A stretch of DNA of 64,000 nt, taken from assembly GCA_026874595.1 (NCBI GenBank), contig CM049307.1:94338330-94402329 (forward strand), read 5' to 3'. Position 1 is the stretch's first letter; each line of letters opens with the position of its first letter. The DNA is from Sipunculus nudus (taxonomy: Eukaryota; Annelida; Sipuncula; Golfingiida; Sipunculidae). Position numbers and translations under genes: made by a program. This document shows positions 59,501-64,000 of the stretch, piece by piece. The notes under the pieces were generated by a model. It saw only the letters and a list, made by a program, of their open reading frames with translations, was not told the DNA's origin and did not search any database.

Positions 59501-61646
59501 TCTGATTTCAGACCTGTCAGAAGTCCAAAATGGCCACCAGGCAACCATCTTTAAATTCCTTTTGATCATATTATCTCAAGAACTGTTAAAGTGAAGGCAG
59601 TCAGATGTATATTAATGTAATCTTGCAAAGGATTGGGTCAAATATTTCTTAATAAATATTATCATCATATATGAAAGTGCAGTACAGTTGGCTTGTATTG
59701 AATAAAAATTCATACAGAAGCACCTGTTTCTCAATAATTCTTGCATGGATTTCCTTGATTTTTTGCTATATATTTTGATCTTATATTTGCCCTTTTTGGT
59801 GTTCCTTTTGAGACTGACAGGTATCAAGTAAGCTATGGGAATAGTTCTGGATACCTTAACAATCATACATTTTCCTCAGACCATCAATTCGCTGTGTTTT
59901 AACCAGACATGGGTGATATATATTTCTGTTGTCGTAGAAAATTTCAACAAATTGGCAAATTGGTTCTTCAAAATTTGACTGAAAGTTGTGAATCTCAGCC
60001 CATGATGTCGCAGGTCATGCTTGACAGCTGAGCGTCATGACCCATGGGTCACTTGTTTATATTTAATATTTTATATTAATATATTTTTTGTTCAGCCACC
60101 AATTTCACTATCTTGCTCTTTTAACTAACTATCATTTTGAGAAAGGACACAGTACAATGTCTGTAACATTGTGTGAGATGACTTTCTTTATTTCAGTTCC
60201 TCTGATGTACAATTTAAATACGTGTACTTCAACCACATGAACTTGGCCACCAAGACGACTGTACACACAGACATGAGAAAGTCCCCTCATGTTAACATTC
60301 CCATGGACGTCCTCAGGTCTCTGGCTGACTTGAACTGTGACCTATCTAGGTAATGCATCAGTCAATCTTTTTACAGGCCATCTTGGTAAAATTAGGGCTC
60401 TCTGACCTACTATTTATTCTTAATGTCACTAATAACCTGTAATATATCTGGCATAGATGTAGTTGTGAATAGGGCATAATATAATTGATTCTTTATTTTT
60501 TTCATTATAAGTCTGGATTATTATTAGAATTAAATTATGCCTGATATAAGGTGATAAAACACCACAACAGAGCCTTTGTTTCCACTTAACAAACTGTCAA
60601 GTTTGGGTGCTTCCCATCAAATACATGGACCTGTAGCAGGGCATTCTGGTAACATTAGATCTACAAACTTCTACTTAATTTGGCAACAAGATAGCTACAG
60701 GTATGTTCTCTTTACTGTACATATCTAAAAACAGGTCACTGTGACTTAATTGATATCACAACTAACATCACTTACCTTGTAGCATTTTTTTCTGTGTACA
60801 TATATCTGAAAGAGAGTGAGAGAGAGATAGAGAGAATCTGAGAGAGAGAGAGACTCTGTGTTTGAATACAAATTTACACCCATACACCATGTCTTTTTTC
60901 AGGATAGCACCGGTTGAGGATGGTGAGATTATCATTAAGACATGTACAGATTACTGGGTCGTCAGCAAGAAGTCAGACCAGAGAGAATTTTATGTCATTC
61001 TTAACCAGAAAAATGCTAACCTTATAGAAATTAATGGTAAGTGTATTTCAAGAAAACAAGCTATAATACTGCAGTTGTATTATATCATATGTTTTCATGT
61101 ATCTTCAAAGAACCTGTAGTTTGTATAACATGATTGGAACAAACAGCATTTGTGGAATAATCAATTATGAATGGAGTGGATTCTAATCTTTGTATTGTTA
61201 AAGAATATATTTGGTACTAGCATATTACCTGTACATTATTATACACATTGAGACAAGTTTCAGTGTAGATGTGATACATAATGCTTCATTTCACCCTTTT
61301 GATGTGACAAAGTTTCTGACCCATGGTGCTGCAGTAGAGCCTTAACAGATTAATGTCAAATTAAATTTATAGGATTTATAGGCAAATATGGAAAATGACC
61401 CCTTAGGACACACTTGGCATCGTTCTCAACATTTCTGAACCAAAACTGGTATTTTCAATTGTAATTTTGTGACAATAATTGAGGGCTTGTCCAATTGATT
61501 ATAATAGAGATACCACTGCTATAAAGTAAAAATAATGTTATAGCACTGTTTGAAATCAATATATAACAATGTGTGTGTTTGTATTTTCAGATGAAGTCAA
61601 GAGATTATGTTCAGCCCACTTCAGCAACATATTCTTCCTGGACTGA
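32512..61646 (+). CDS. CCZ1: CCZ1, subunit of the MON1-CCZ1 Rab7 exchange factor
   Basis: Twelve exons (75, 98, 91, 123, 84, 176, 138, 152, 115, 153, 134 and 56 nt) join in frame to 464 codons plus stop; the human protein is 482 aa. Conserved blocks in order: LVNFFVFNSTYGPREGQ, KNVGLCEAITKF, FFQPEENFWVIM, DLLDIFNGIHFLPLDKNTYL, IQSFINLLEAS, WSGLEQDDMR, YITGPPSLND, RRLDSFMGPKM, FKYVYFNHMNLA, DYWVVSKKSD, YVILNQKNANLIEIN and NIFFLD at the C-terminus. CCZ1 contains three longin-type domains and, with MON1, activates Rab7 on late endosomes (family knowledge). The gene spans 29 kb because its introns hold many repeats, including a DIRS element in intron 7. Confidence 0.97.
32587..35082 (+). other. 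CCZ1: CCZ1 intron 1
   Basis: A 2.5 kb intron. A small imperfect palindrome (~33150-33245, 'ctctcaccaccatgggcat' against 'atgggctgtggtggtgagg') and a 15-base C tract at 34097-34111 are present. The MITE at 34801-35060 ends 22 bp before exon 2. Confidence 0.6.
34801..35060. mobile_element. 260 bp MITE with CAGGGCTCGACATTAAC ends
   Basis: Left end CAGGGCTCGACATTAAC and inverted right end CAGGGCTGGACATTAAC match at 16 of 17 positions. Both sides are flanked by AAATC. Internally 'gggcaagtagg' and 'cttgccctac' modules recur. A longer relative lies at 45138-45566. Its right end is 22 bp from the exon 2 acceptor. Confidence 0.75.
35083..35180 (+). CDS. CCZ1: CCZ1 exon 2
   Basis: Acceptor TTGTTTTCAG and donor CCGG|GTTAGT. 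It encodes EAEKILYYYPPDVNIDTKIK then NVGLCEAITKFTG. Confidence 0.95.
35181..37727 (+). other. CCZ1: CCZ1 intron 2
   Basis: A 2.5 kb AT-rich intron. Its 3' half is the repeat element at 36351-37685; the 5' half shows no recognisable feature. Confidence 0.6.
36351..37685 (+). mobile_element. Repeat element with AGCTCAGCTG inverted ends, copy in CCZ1 intron 2
   Basis: It begins 'tagctcagctgactataag' with 'ggtcctttgtccgtc' and (CCGT)n soon after, and ends 'acagctgagctccgtgaccc' + 'ataggtcccttgtttt'. Ends are related at 57621-60058, and single ends occur at 15096, 17187, 28645 and 62607. It has no coding capacity, so it looks like a non-autonomous family. Confidence 0.6.
37728..37818 (+). CDS. 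CCZ1: CCZ1 exon 3
   Basis: Acceptor TTAATTACAG and donor ATG|GTACAC (weak). It encodes TFTEKPCQSMHTEKSRQLFF then QPEENFWVIM. Confidence 0.93.
37819..38508 (+). other. CCZ1: CCZ1 intron 3
   Basis: A 690 bp AT-rich intron; nothing else is recognised. Confidence 0.6.
38509..38631 (+). CDS. CCZ1: CCZ1 exon 4
   Basis: Acceptor TTGCATTCAG and donor AGG|GTATGA. It encodes 41 residues from TVSIPSNQLSRDG to VLQQAYHMFR. Confidence 0.93.
38632..39202 (+). other. CCZ1: CCZ1 intron 4
   Basis: A 571 bp AT-rich intron; no other feature is recognised. Confidence 0.6.
39203..39286 (+). CDS. CCZ1: CCZ1 exon 5
   Basis: Acceptor TGTTTTTCAG and donor AGG|GTCAGT. It encodes LFMGTFQNIITKAEVEGLKQ then RLDHFYSR. 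Confidence 0.93.
39287..40183 (+). other. CCZ1: CCZ1 intron 5
   Basis: Contains the short GACTTGGACT array at ~39520-39745; otherwise unremarkable AT-rich sequence. Confidence 0.6.
39520..39745. repeat. Tandem repeat, ~45 bp units
   Basis: Four to five diverged units contain 'gtggcctggact', 'tgtcttggacttggact' and 'catg'. The array is fully intronic. Confidence 0.65.
40184..40359 (+). CDS. CCZ1: CCZ1 exon 6
   Basis: Acceptor TATTTTCTAG and donor CTG|GTGAGT. It encodes YLLTVKWAQADLLDIFNGIH through KYTAFLYGDQLVW. The last ~35 exon bases and the donor seed the minisatellite that fills the start of intron 6. Confidence 0.95.
40325..41570. repeat. ~80 bp minisatellite spanning the CCZ1 exon 6 donor, 14+ intronic units
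   Basis: The exon-intron boundary 'cagcattcct..tatggtgaccagctggtctg|gtgagttta' plus (CA)-rich sequence recurs at cagctggtc landmarks near 40421, 40497, 40579, 40660, 40748, 40822, 40908, 40989, 41078, 41153, 41237, 41318, 41400 and 41477. Eight of the 14 keep GGTGAGTTT. The variant TTTTGCAGCTGGTCTT at 40497, 40822 and 41153 marks a ~328 bp higher-order period of four units. Confidence 0.9.
41605..44168. repeat. ~289 bp tandem array with AGGTCA half-sites inside a GTATCCCCAGAC-ended element
   Basis: Seven units carry 'gaccttgacctttgacctc' near 41763, 42051, 42340, 42629, 42909, 43199 and 43491, each with 'ttgcttttccaatgggaca', 'cagaaactaatttttggaca' and 'gcatccacatctttttaaag'. The whole is bounded by GTATCCCCAGACA (41605) and its inverse ending at 44168, suggesting array expansion inside a mobile element. 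Confidence 0.75.
44169..44879 (+). other. CCZ1: CCZ1 intron 6, 3' part
   Basis: AT-rich sequence leading to the exon 7 acceptor; no element is recognised. Confidence 0.5.
44880..45017 (+). CDS. CCZ1: CCZ1 exon 7
   Basis: Acceptor TCGTTGTAG and donor GCAG|GTAAAA. It encodes SGLEQDDMRVTYHYLTTSLI through SSTGHYG plus part of an Arg codon. Confidence 0.94.
45018..46065 (+). other. CCZ1: CCZ1 intron 7, before DIRS-B
   Basis: Contains the MITE relative at 45138-45566; the remaining sequence up to the DIRS insertion at 46066 shows nothing else. Confidence 0.5.
45138..45566. mobile_element. Longer relative of the CAGGGCTCGACATTAAC MITE
   Basis: Decayed ends 'caggacgagactataac' and, inverted, 'cagggttcaacattaatgg' enclose the 'tagcttttacttgccctac' and 'gcccagtcaggcaagtagga' modules also seen at 34801-35060. 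The middle (about 45242-45410) is extra sequence. Confidence 0.6.
46066..46243 (+). repeat. DIRS-B left inverted terminal repeat
   Basis: Runs from ttttattacgtaaacataat through 'ccgaaaattttcccttattg' to 'aaccacattttc'. The inverse sequence is at 51512-51715. Confidence 0.88.
46361..48318 (+). pseudogene. DIRS-B ORF1 (Gag-like), two overlapping frames
   Basis: ATG 46361 opens MENPSYCVSCGTIIPVWDSH with further Cys pairs (HPTCYSC, DPCFHC), a zinc-ribbon-like head. At the G7-A-G7 tract (46598-46612) the matching downstream protein is in another frame, which stays open to 48318 (602 codons from an ATG at 46510). Downstream features: a Pro/Ser-rich stretch, a region with LNDIWQASAHTCAEL and CILLRRTACIQSLKH, and a basic tail SQPFRGGSSKRGSTKK. 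About 74 residues near 47455-47680 are absent from copy A. The stop TGA overlaps an ATG (ATGA). Confidence 0.78.
48319..50110 (+). pseudogene. DIRS-B reverse transcriptase and RNase H, frameshifted
   Basis: RT pieces are GFYSRLFLVPKPHGRWR, PIIDLKRLNSF (frame change near 48615), IDLTDAYFHVPI and LPHLDDWL with the catalytic DD intact near 48928. A further frame change near 49050 leads to LQFLGVTLDFASG. RNase H has YTDVSLLGWGAHL, ILELRAV, RTDNTTVVAYLNKQGG and ILADALSR; an extra base near 49365 shifts the frame just before it. The LGRPEFDLF spacer follows. The RT N-terminus (VGARLSAHFPAWA) overlaps the ORF1 tail in another frame. Confidence 0.87.
50161..51303 (+). pseudogene. DIRS-B tyrosine recombinase, frameshifted at the first catalytic Arg
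   Basis: The N-terminal domain (LIGHLKDQGISSPAALLASA, RWRLFTEWVSSRRISPLDPS) is open. At 50651-50659 the CGCCGC present in copy A is replaced, one base is lost and the first catalytic Arg disappears, with a frame change. The rest is open to stop 51301-51303: a 14-base G tract (50888-50901) coding RGGGGR, KAHDIRAIS (H-x-x-R near 51049-51060) and STFTRFYLKD with the Tyr codon at 51157-51159. Confidence 0.87.
51362..51472. repeat. DIRS-B internal complementary region
   Basis: Inverse of the left end (ctcattaatacagaaacagc .. acgtaataaaa) joins at 51407/51408 to the inverse of the right end (cccccccattccctccct .. gtgagcttttctgta). This is the template used to complete the ends in DIRS replication (family model). 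Confidence 0.88.
51512..51715 (+). repeat. DIRS-B right inverted terminal repeat
   Basis: Starts gaaaatgtggttatgggtaa, runs through 'gggaaaattttcggttggct' and ends 'cagggagggaatggggggg' + TT. The outer part is longer than, and different from, the left end. Confidence 0.88.
51716..52497 (+). other. CCZ1: CCZ1 intron 7, after DIRS-B
   Basis: AT-rich sequence with a small MITE (52281-52418) before the exon 8 acceptor. Confidence 0.6.
52281..52418. mobile_element. Pogo/Tigger-like MITE (138 bp)
   Basis: Left CAGTGACCACCTTAAAATAA and the right-hand 'ttattttgaggtggtcact' are inverted repeats of ~19 bp. A TA precedes the left end. The CAGTG start is typical of pogo-type ends. Confidence 0.6.
52498..52649 (+). 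CDS. CCZ1: CCZ1 exon 8
   Basis: Acceptor CTGTTTTCCAG and donor GAAG|GTAAAT. It encodes YITGPPSLNDDTNMGKIPRV then FVCVDAEGELEECHLLVYKA and VVCLLVE. Confidence 0.95.
54650..54870 (+). repeat. Short direct repeats 'ggtcaagagttcactcagtg'
   Basis: Four copies at about 54649, 54782, 54817 and 54847, mixed with 'agctttggcagactgc' modules. Confidence 0.65.
54902..54929 (+). repeat. 28-base G homopolymer
   Basis: An uninterrupted G run in CCZ1 intron 8, the longest of several G/C runs in the window. Confidence 0.9.
55020..56060 (+). repeat. Repeat array with ggtggcgccacct modules
   Basis: Units of ~110-150 bp contain 'gtggcgccacctgcaacca', 'tttttgcacagcgtcc' and 'ttgcatgtttatac', near 55065, 55165, 55285, 55631, 55780, 55908 and 56050. 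Inside it, 55308-55440 matches the sequence at 63858-64000. Confidence 0.65.
56684..57086 (+). repeat. 26-27 bp minisatellite running into CCZ1 exon 9, ~15 units
   Basis: Fourteen intronic units with cores like TTACAGGCAGCTATAATCTG are followed by a fifteenth whose TTACAG is the real acceptor and whose GCAGCTACAATATGAG is the first exon sequence. Six of the fourteen intronic units keep CAG at the homologous site; three have AAG. Confidence 0.9.
57065..57179 (+). CDS. CCZ1: CCZ1 exon 9
   Basis: Acceptor TTTTATTACAG and donor TAG|GTAAGA. It encodes GSYNMSFDYLRRLDSFMGPK through EQYSKRPPS plus part of the next codon. The first ~7 codons derive from, or seed, the minisatellite. Confidence 0.93.
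57180..60196 (+). other. CCZ1: CCZ1 intron 9
   Basis: A 3.0 kb intron largely occupied by the element at 57621-60058; the flanks are AT-rich. Confidence 0.6.
57621..60058 (+). mobile_element. Repeat element with AGCTCAGCTG-like inverted ends, CCZ1 intron 9 copy
   Basis: Begins 'tagttcagctgactttcag' with 'gggtctttgtccggcgtcc' and ends 'gacagctgagcgtcatgacc' + 'catgggtcacttgttt', matching the ends of the 36351 copy. Inside (57950-58400), four modules of 'aggtcaaaggtca' recur at ~130-145 bp. Confidence 0.6.
60197..60349 (+). CDS. CCZ1: CCZ1 exon 10
   Basis: Acceptor CTTTATTTCAG and donor TAG|GTAATG. It encodes SSDVQFKYVYFNHMNLATKT then TVHTDMRKSPHVNIP through DLNCDLS. Confidence 0.95.
60350..60902 (+). 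other. CCZ1: CCZ1 intron 10
   Basis: A 553 bp intron with a short GA-rich microsatellite at ~60809-60858; nothing else is recognised. Confidence 0.6.
60903..61036 (+). CDS. CCZ1: CCZ1 exon 11
   Basis: Acceptor CTTTTTTCAG and donor AATG|GTAAGT. It encodes IAPVEDGEIIIKTCTDYWVV then SKKSDQREFYVILNQKNANL. Confidence 0.95.
61037..61590 (+). other. CCZ1: CCZ1 intron 11
   Basis: A 554 bp AT-rich intron; no feature is recognised. Confidence 0.6.
61591..61646 (+). CDS. CCZ1: CCZ1 exon 12 (stop codon)
   Basis: Acceptor TGTATTTTCAG. It encodes DEVKRLCSAHFSNIFFLD, then TGA at 61644-61646, the conserved CCZ1 C-terminus. Confidence 0.95.
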
Positions 61647-61883
61647 CTGCACAGCTGATGTGTAAACTAGTCATGAACTGAATATATTCTGAGGGAAAAT
61701 CCTCTGGTTAACTGATATAACGAGTAAAGTATAATATTGATGTGACTAATATGAGTACAGTATAATGTTGATGTGAAACTATGAGATGAAAAATTTTAAC
61801 ATTCATTGCCAGATTAAATTTTATTCTTGGACTATATTATATATAATATTCTTTCTCTAAGATGAACTTTGGTATACTTATTG

Positions 61884-61889
61884 AATAAA
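61884..61889 (+). promoter_or_regulatory. CCZ1: CCZ1 poly(A) signal
   Basis: First AATAAA downstream of the CCZ1 stop, giving a 3' UTR of about 255-270 nt. Confidence 0.6.
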
Positions 61890-62604
61890 ACAGAATTACC
61901 CGAAATGAAAACAATAATTTATATGCTTTTTGCATATTTTAATAATCCTCTTTACTATAGTATATGTACATGGTGTATTATCACTGACATTTGAGCTAAG
62001 GACAATATTATTAACTATCAGCTAAGTGCAGAGTATACAATATACACATACATACATAAATATTATTAGCAATACCTTGTAGTGTTAAGTCGACTACCAA
62101 CCTTGTGAAGAAAAAATTTGCTTTTCTACAAGTCCATTGATGATGTGTTACAAAATGTAAATACATGTATATGAATAAATAAATATATATTGTTAATTTA
62201 TTTATTTAGACATACTTGTATTTCTTTCACAACTCCATGTGCCACACAATAGGAGCTTTCCACCAAAGATAAATTTTAGTCTATTATGAGAAAAGAGAAA
62301 CCTTTAGCTTGTCCATGTATGATTTGACAGCAGTGGTGTTGATTTATCTTTTTTGGGGGGGGGGGGGGGGAGGGGAGGACTGGTTTGCATGGGAGGGTAA
62401 TTTCTGGCACTTATATAATTAATGGCACAGCTGTGTTAGCCTGTAGTCGAAGTGTAGGTAAATATATATACATGTGTGTGTTTTGCCTATGTGACACATT
62501 TCAAATAAGTGCAAGGTTTTATAAAATAAGGGATTATATGTTTTCAGTATATGTTTAATTCTATACCAGGTTTTGATATTAATGTTAAGTATTTCATAGC
62601 AAAC

Positions 62605-62660
62605 TCAACAAGGGACCCATGGATCACTGTGCTCAGCTGAAGTTGACCTTGAAGGTAAAA
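62605..62660 (-). repeat. Terminal fragment of an AGCTCAGCTG-ended repeat
   Basis: 'caacaagggacccatggatc' followed by 'actgtgctcagctgaag' matches 17187-17235 in sequence and orientation. Confidence 0.55.
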
Positions 62661-62839
62661 ATCTAAAAGAATATCAAATGGAGATAAAGTTTAAGAGGAA
62701 AAGTTAATATAGGCCATGGCTGGTTGACATGATTGGTTTGTATTGATGAGTAAGAAATTGTTGCAAATAATATTTTGTGACCAAACCATGCAATCCATGT
62801 AATATTGAAGCATGTGAGCTGTTTGTGACAGTAAGATGT

Positions 62840-63474
62840 CAGTGGAACCTCTCCTAGTGGGCACCTCTATAAAGTGGGCACCTCTATAAAGTGGGCACTT
62901 ATAGGCAGTCCCGTTCTCTTTATTATGTTTAGCTAATGTGGGCACCTCTCTAAGCTGGAAAGTGGGCAGTTTTCCGAAACTAATGTGGGCACTTCCATAT
63001 TTTTCAAGGTTGAACTATCTCCTTAAAGCAACTTTGTAAACCTTCTCTATAGTGCTTTTAAAGTTATTAAGATAATATTGATTCTTAATTATTTAATAAT
63101 AATATTCATAAATTTTAATAATATTTTAATTATTAATTAATGATTGTTTGTTTGTTTGGCTACCAAGAGTGGAAGGAAGCCCTGCTCATTCACCAAGTTA
63201 ATACTCTGTGATGAGGTGACACAGCTAACTGCCCATCTGGCCTATCACAGGTACAAGCCCACTAGACTAGGGCAGTGTTGTTTAACAGTTGTTACATAAT
63301 GATTCATACTGTACATTTGCCATTTAATATCATAATCACAGTTACCGTTCAATTTTTAACATGTCAACCCCAAATTCAAAGAGAAAAGATTTGACATTAG
63401 CTCAAACAGTTGATCTCATTAAAGAATGTTTTCTTAAGATGAAAGTATTTAAATTAGTGAAGTATTGTCTTTGC
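62840..63474 (+). mobile_element. Pogo/Tigger-like transposon remnant
   Basis: CAGTGGAACCTCTCCTAGTG at 62840 is a pogo-type terminal sequence followed by repeated 'gtgggcacctctataaa' units. At 63361 an ATG opens MSTPNSKRKDLTLAQTVDLI, which resembles the N-terminal helix-turn-helix of pogo/Tigger (CENP-B-like) transposases, but the frame stops after 38 codons. No right end is seen. Confidence 0.5.
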
Positions 63475-63537
63475 TAAATACCATATGCTGCATTGCCATT
63501 TTTTGATTATAAGAAATAAAAAATTTGAATGTTTATA

Positions 63538-63560
63538 TTTTATATATATATATAAATATA

Positions 63561-63628
<68 letters not shown>
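63538..63628. repeat. (TA)n microsatellite
   Basis: About 90 bp of nearly pure TA dinucleotides. Its reading frames encode only Tyr/Ile repeats. Confidence 0.92.
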
Positions 63629-63632
<4 letters not shown>

Positions 63633-63857
63633 TAACAAATAACAGCCTACTGTAAATAATCTCACACATGCACCAATACATGAACAAACGCAAACCAACA
63701 CCATTCAGTCAGCTGTTGAGTGCCACACAGTGAGCACGAAACCTGCGAGTAGTGACATTAATGCATTTTTATGTACTGATATGGCAAACAAAGCCTGGTC
63801 TCCCATTCTGCTGAGGCAGGAAGATAATGATAAAATGTTTGTATTAGATCCTCATTG

Positions 63858-64000
63858 TATCCGCCAAAACAGAGTTTTGCGGATACTATGTTTTAAGTCG
63901 GACGCTGCCCCTGTCTCTGCCGCCGCCGCTTAGGTTTCTGGATAACTCCTCCGTAACCACTGTGCGGAATTTTTCAAAATTCGGAATTATGATCAGGTCA
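63858..64000 (+). repeat. Dispersed repeat truncated by the window end
   Basis: 'tgtatccgccaaaacag' and later 'aactcctccgtaaccactgt' and 'ggaattatgatcaggtca' match 55308-55440 in order and orientation. Confidence 0.7.

Larger units (their letters stand above)
61890..64000. other. Intergenic region downstream of CCZ1
   Basis: No gene is recognised. It contains a 16-base G tract (62355-62370), a fragment of the AGCTCAGCTG repeat family (62607), a pogo-like remnant, a (TA)n tract and a truncated dispersed repeat. Confidence 0.6.

Noticed and set aside
63454-63693. Minus-strand frame with Tyr/Ile repeats
   Set aside because: Translation of the (TA)n microsatellite.

Overview
The window is intron-rich metazoan nuclear DNA. 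AT-rich, repeat-laden introns, invertebrate-style orthologues and DIRS-type retroelements suggest a marine invertebrate, most likely a mollusc, but the species cannot be fixed from this sequence. Three conserved protein-coding genes can be assembled exon by exon. (1) The F8A/HAP40 orthologue (huntingtin-associated protein 40) lies on the minus strand. Eight coding exons run from 20669 down to 1834, giving 228 codons; the C-terminal exons are not seen and probably lie beyond position 1. (2) ECSIT lies on the plus strand, with four coding exons between 22655 and 29793 (404 aa). (3) CCZ1 lies on the plus strand, with twelve coding exons between 32512 and 61646 (464 aa). All exon joins keep frame and use GT-AG junctions.

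Layout: 1-20669 is F8A, whose 10.5 kb intron 5 holds a junction-linked 69 bp minisatellite, a ~149 bp tandem array split by a 1.49 kb inverted-repeat transposon, and a decayed DIRS element (A, 7729-13056, minus). Its intron 1 holds a probable 870 bp solo LTR and a tRNA-like sequence. The interval 20670-22654 separates the divergent F8A and ECSIT starts and probably contains a bidirectional promoter plus an ECSIT 5'-UTR exon. 22655-29793 is ECSIT. 29794-32511 is intergenic, with a long pyrimidine tract. 32512-61646 is CCZ1, whose introns hold MITE-like repeats, a tandem array rich in AGGTCA half-sites, and a second decayed DIRS element (B, 46066-51715, plus). 61647-64000 is intergenic, with a pogo/Tigger-like remnant, a (TA)n tract and a truncated dispersed repeat.

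The three genes share no single pathway. F8A/HAP40 partners huntingtin and is linked to endosome dynamics; CCZ1 with MON1 is the Rab7 exchange factor of late endosomes; ECSIT acts in Toll signalling and mitochondrial complex I assembly.

The most unusual signal is that three separate intronic minisatellites each run across an exon-intron junction, so every repeat unit carries a copy of the real splice site: the F8A exon 6 acceptor, the CCZ1 exon 6 donor and the CCZ1 exon 9 acceptor. Both DIRS copies keep the diagnostic inverted termini plus internal complementary region but carry inactivating lesions at named catalytic residues.
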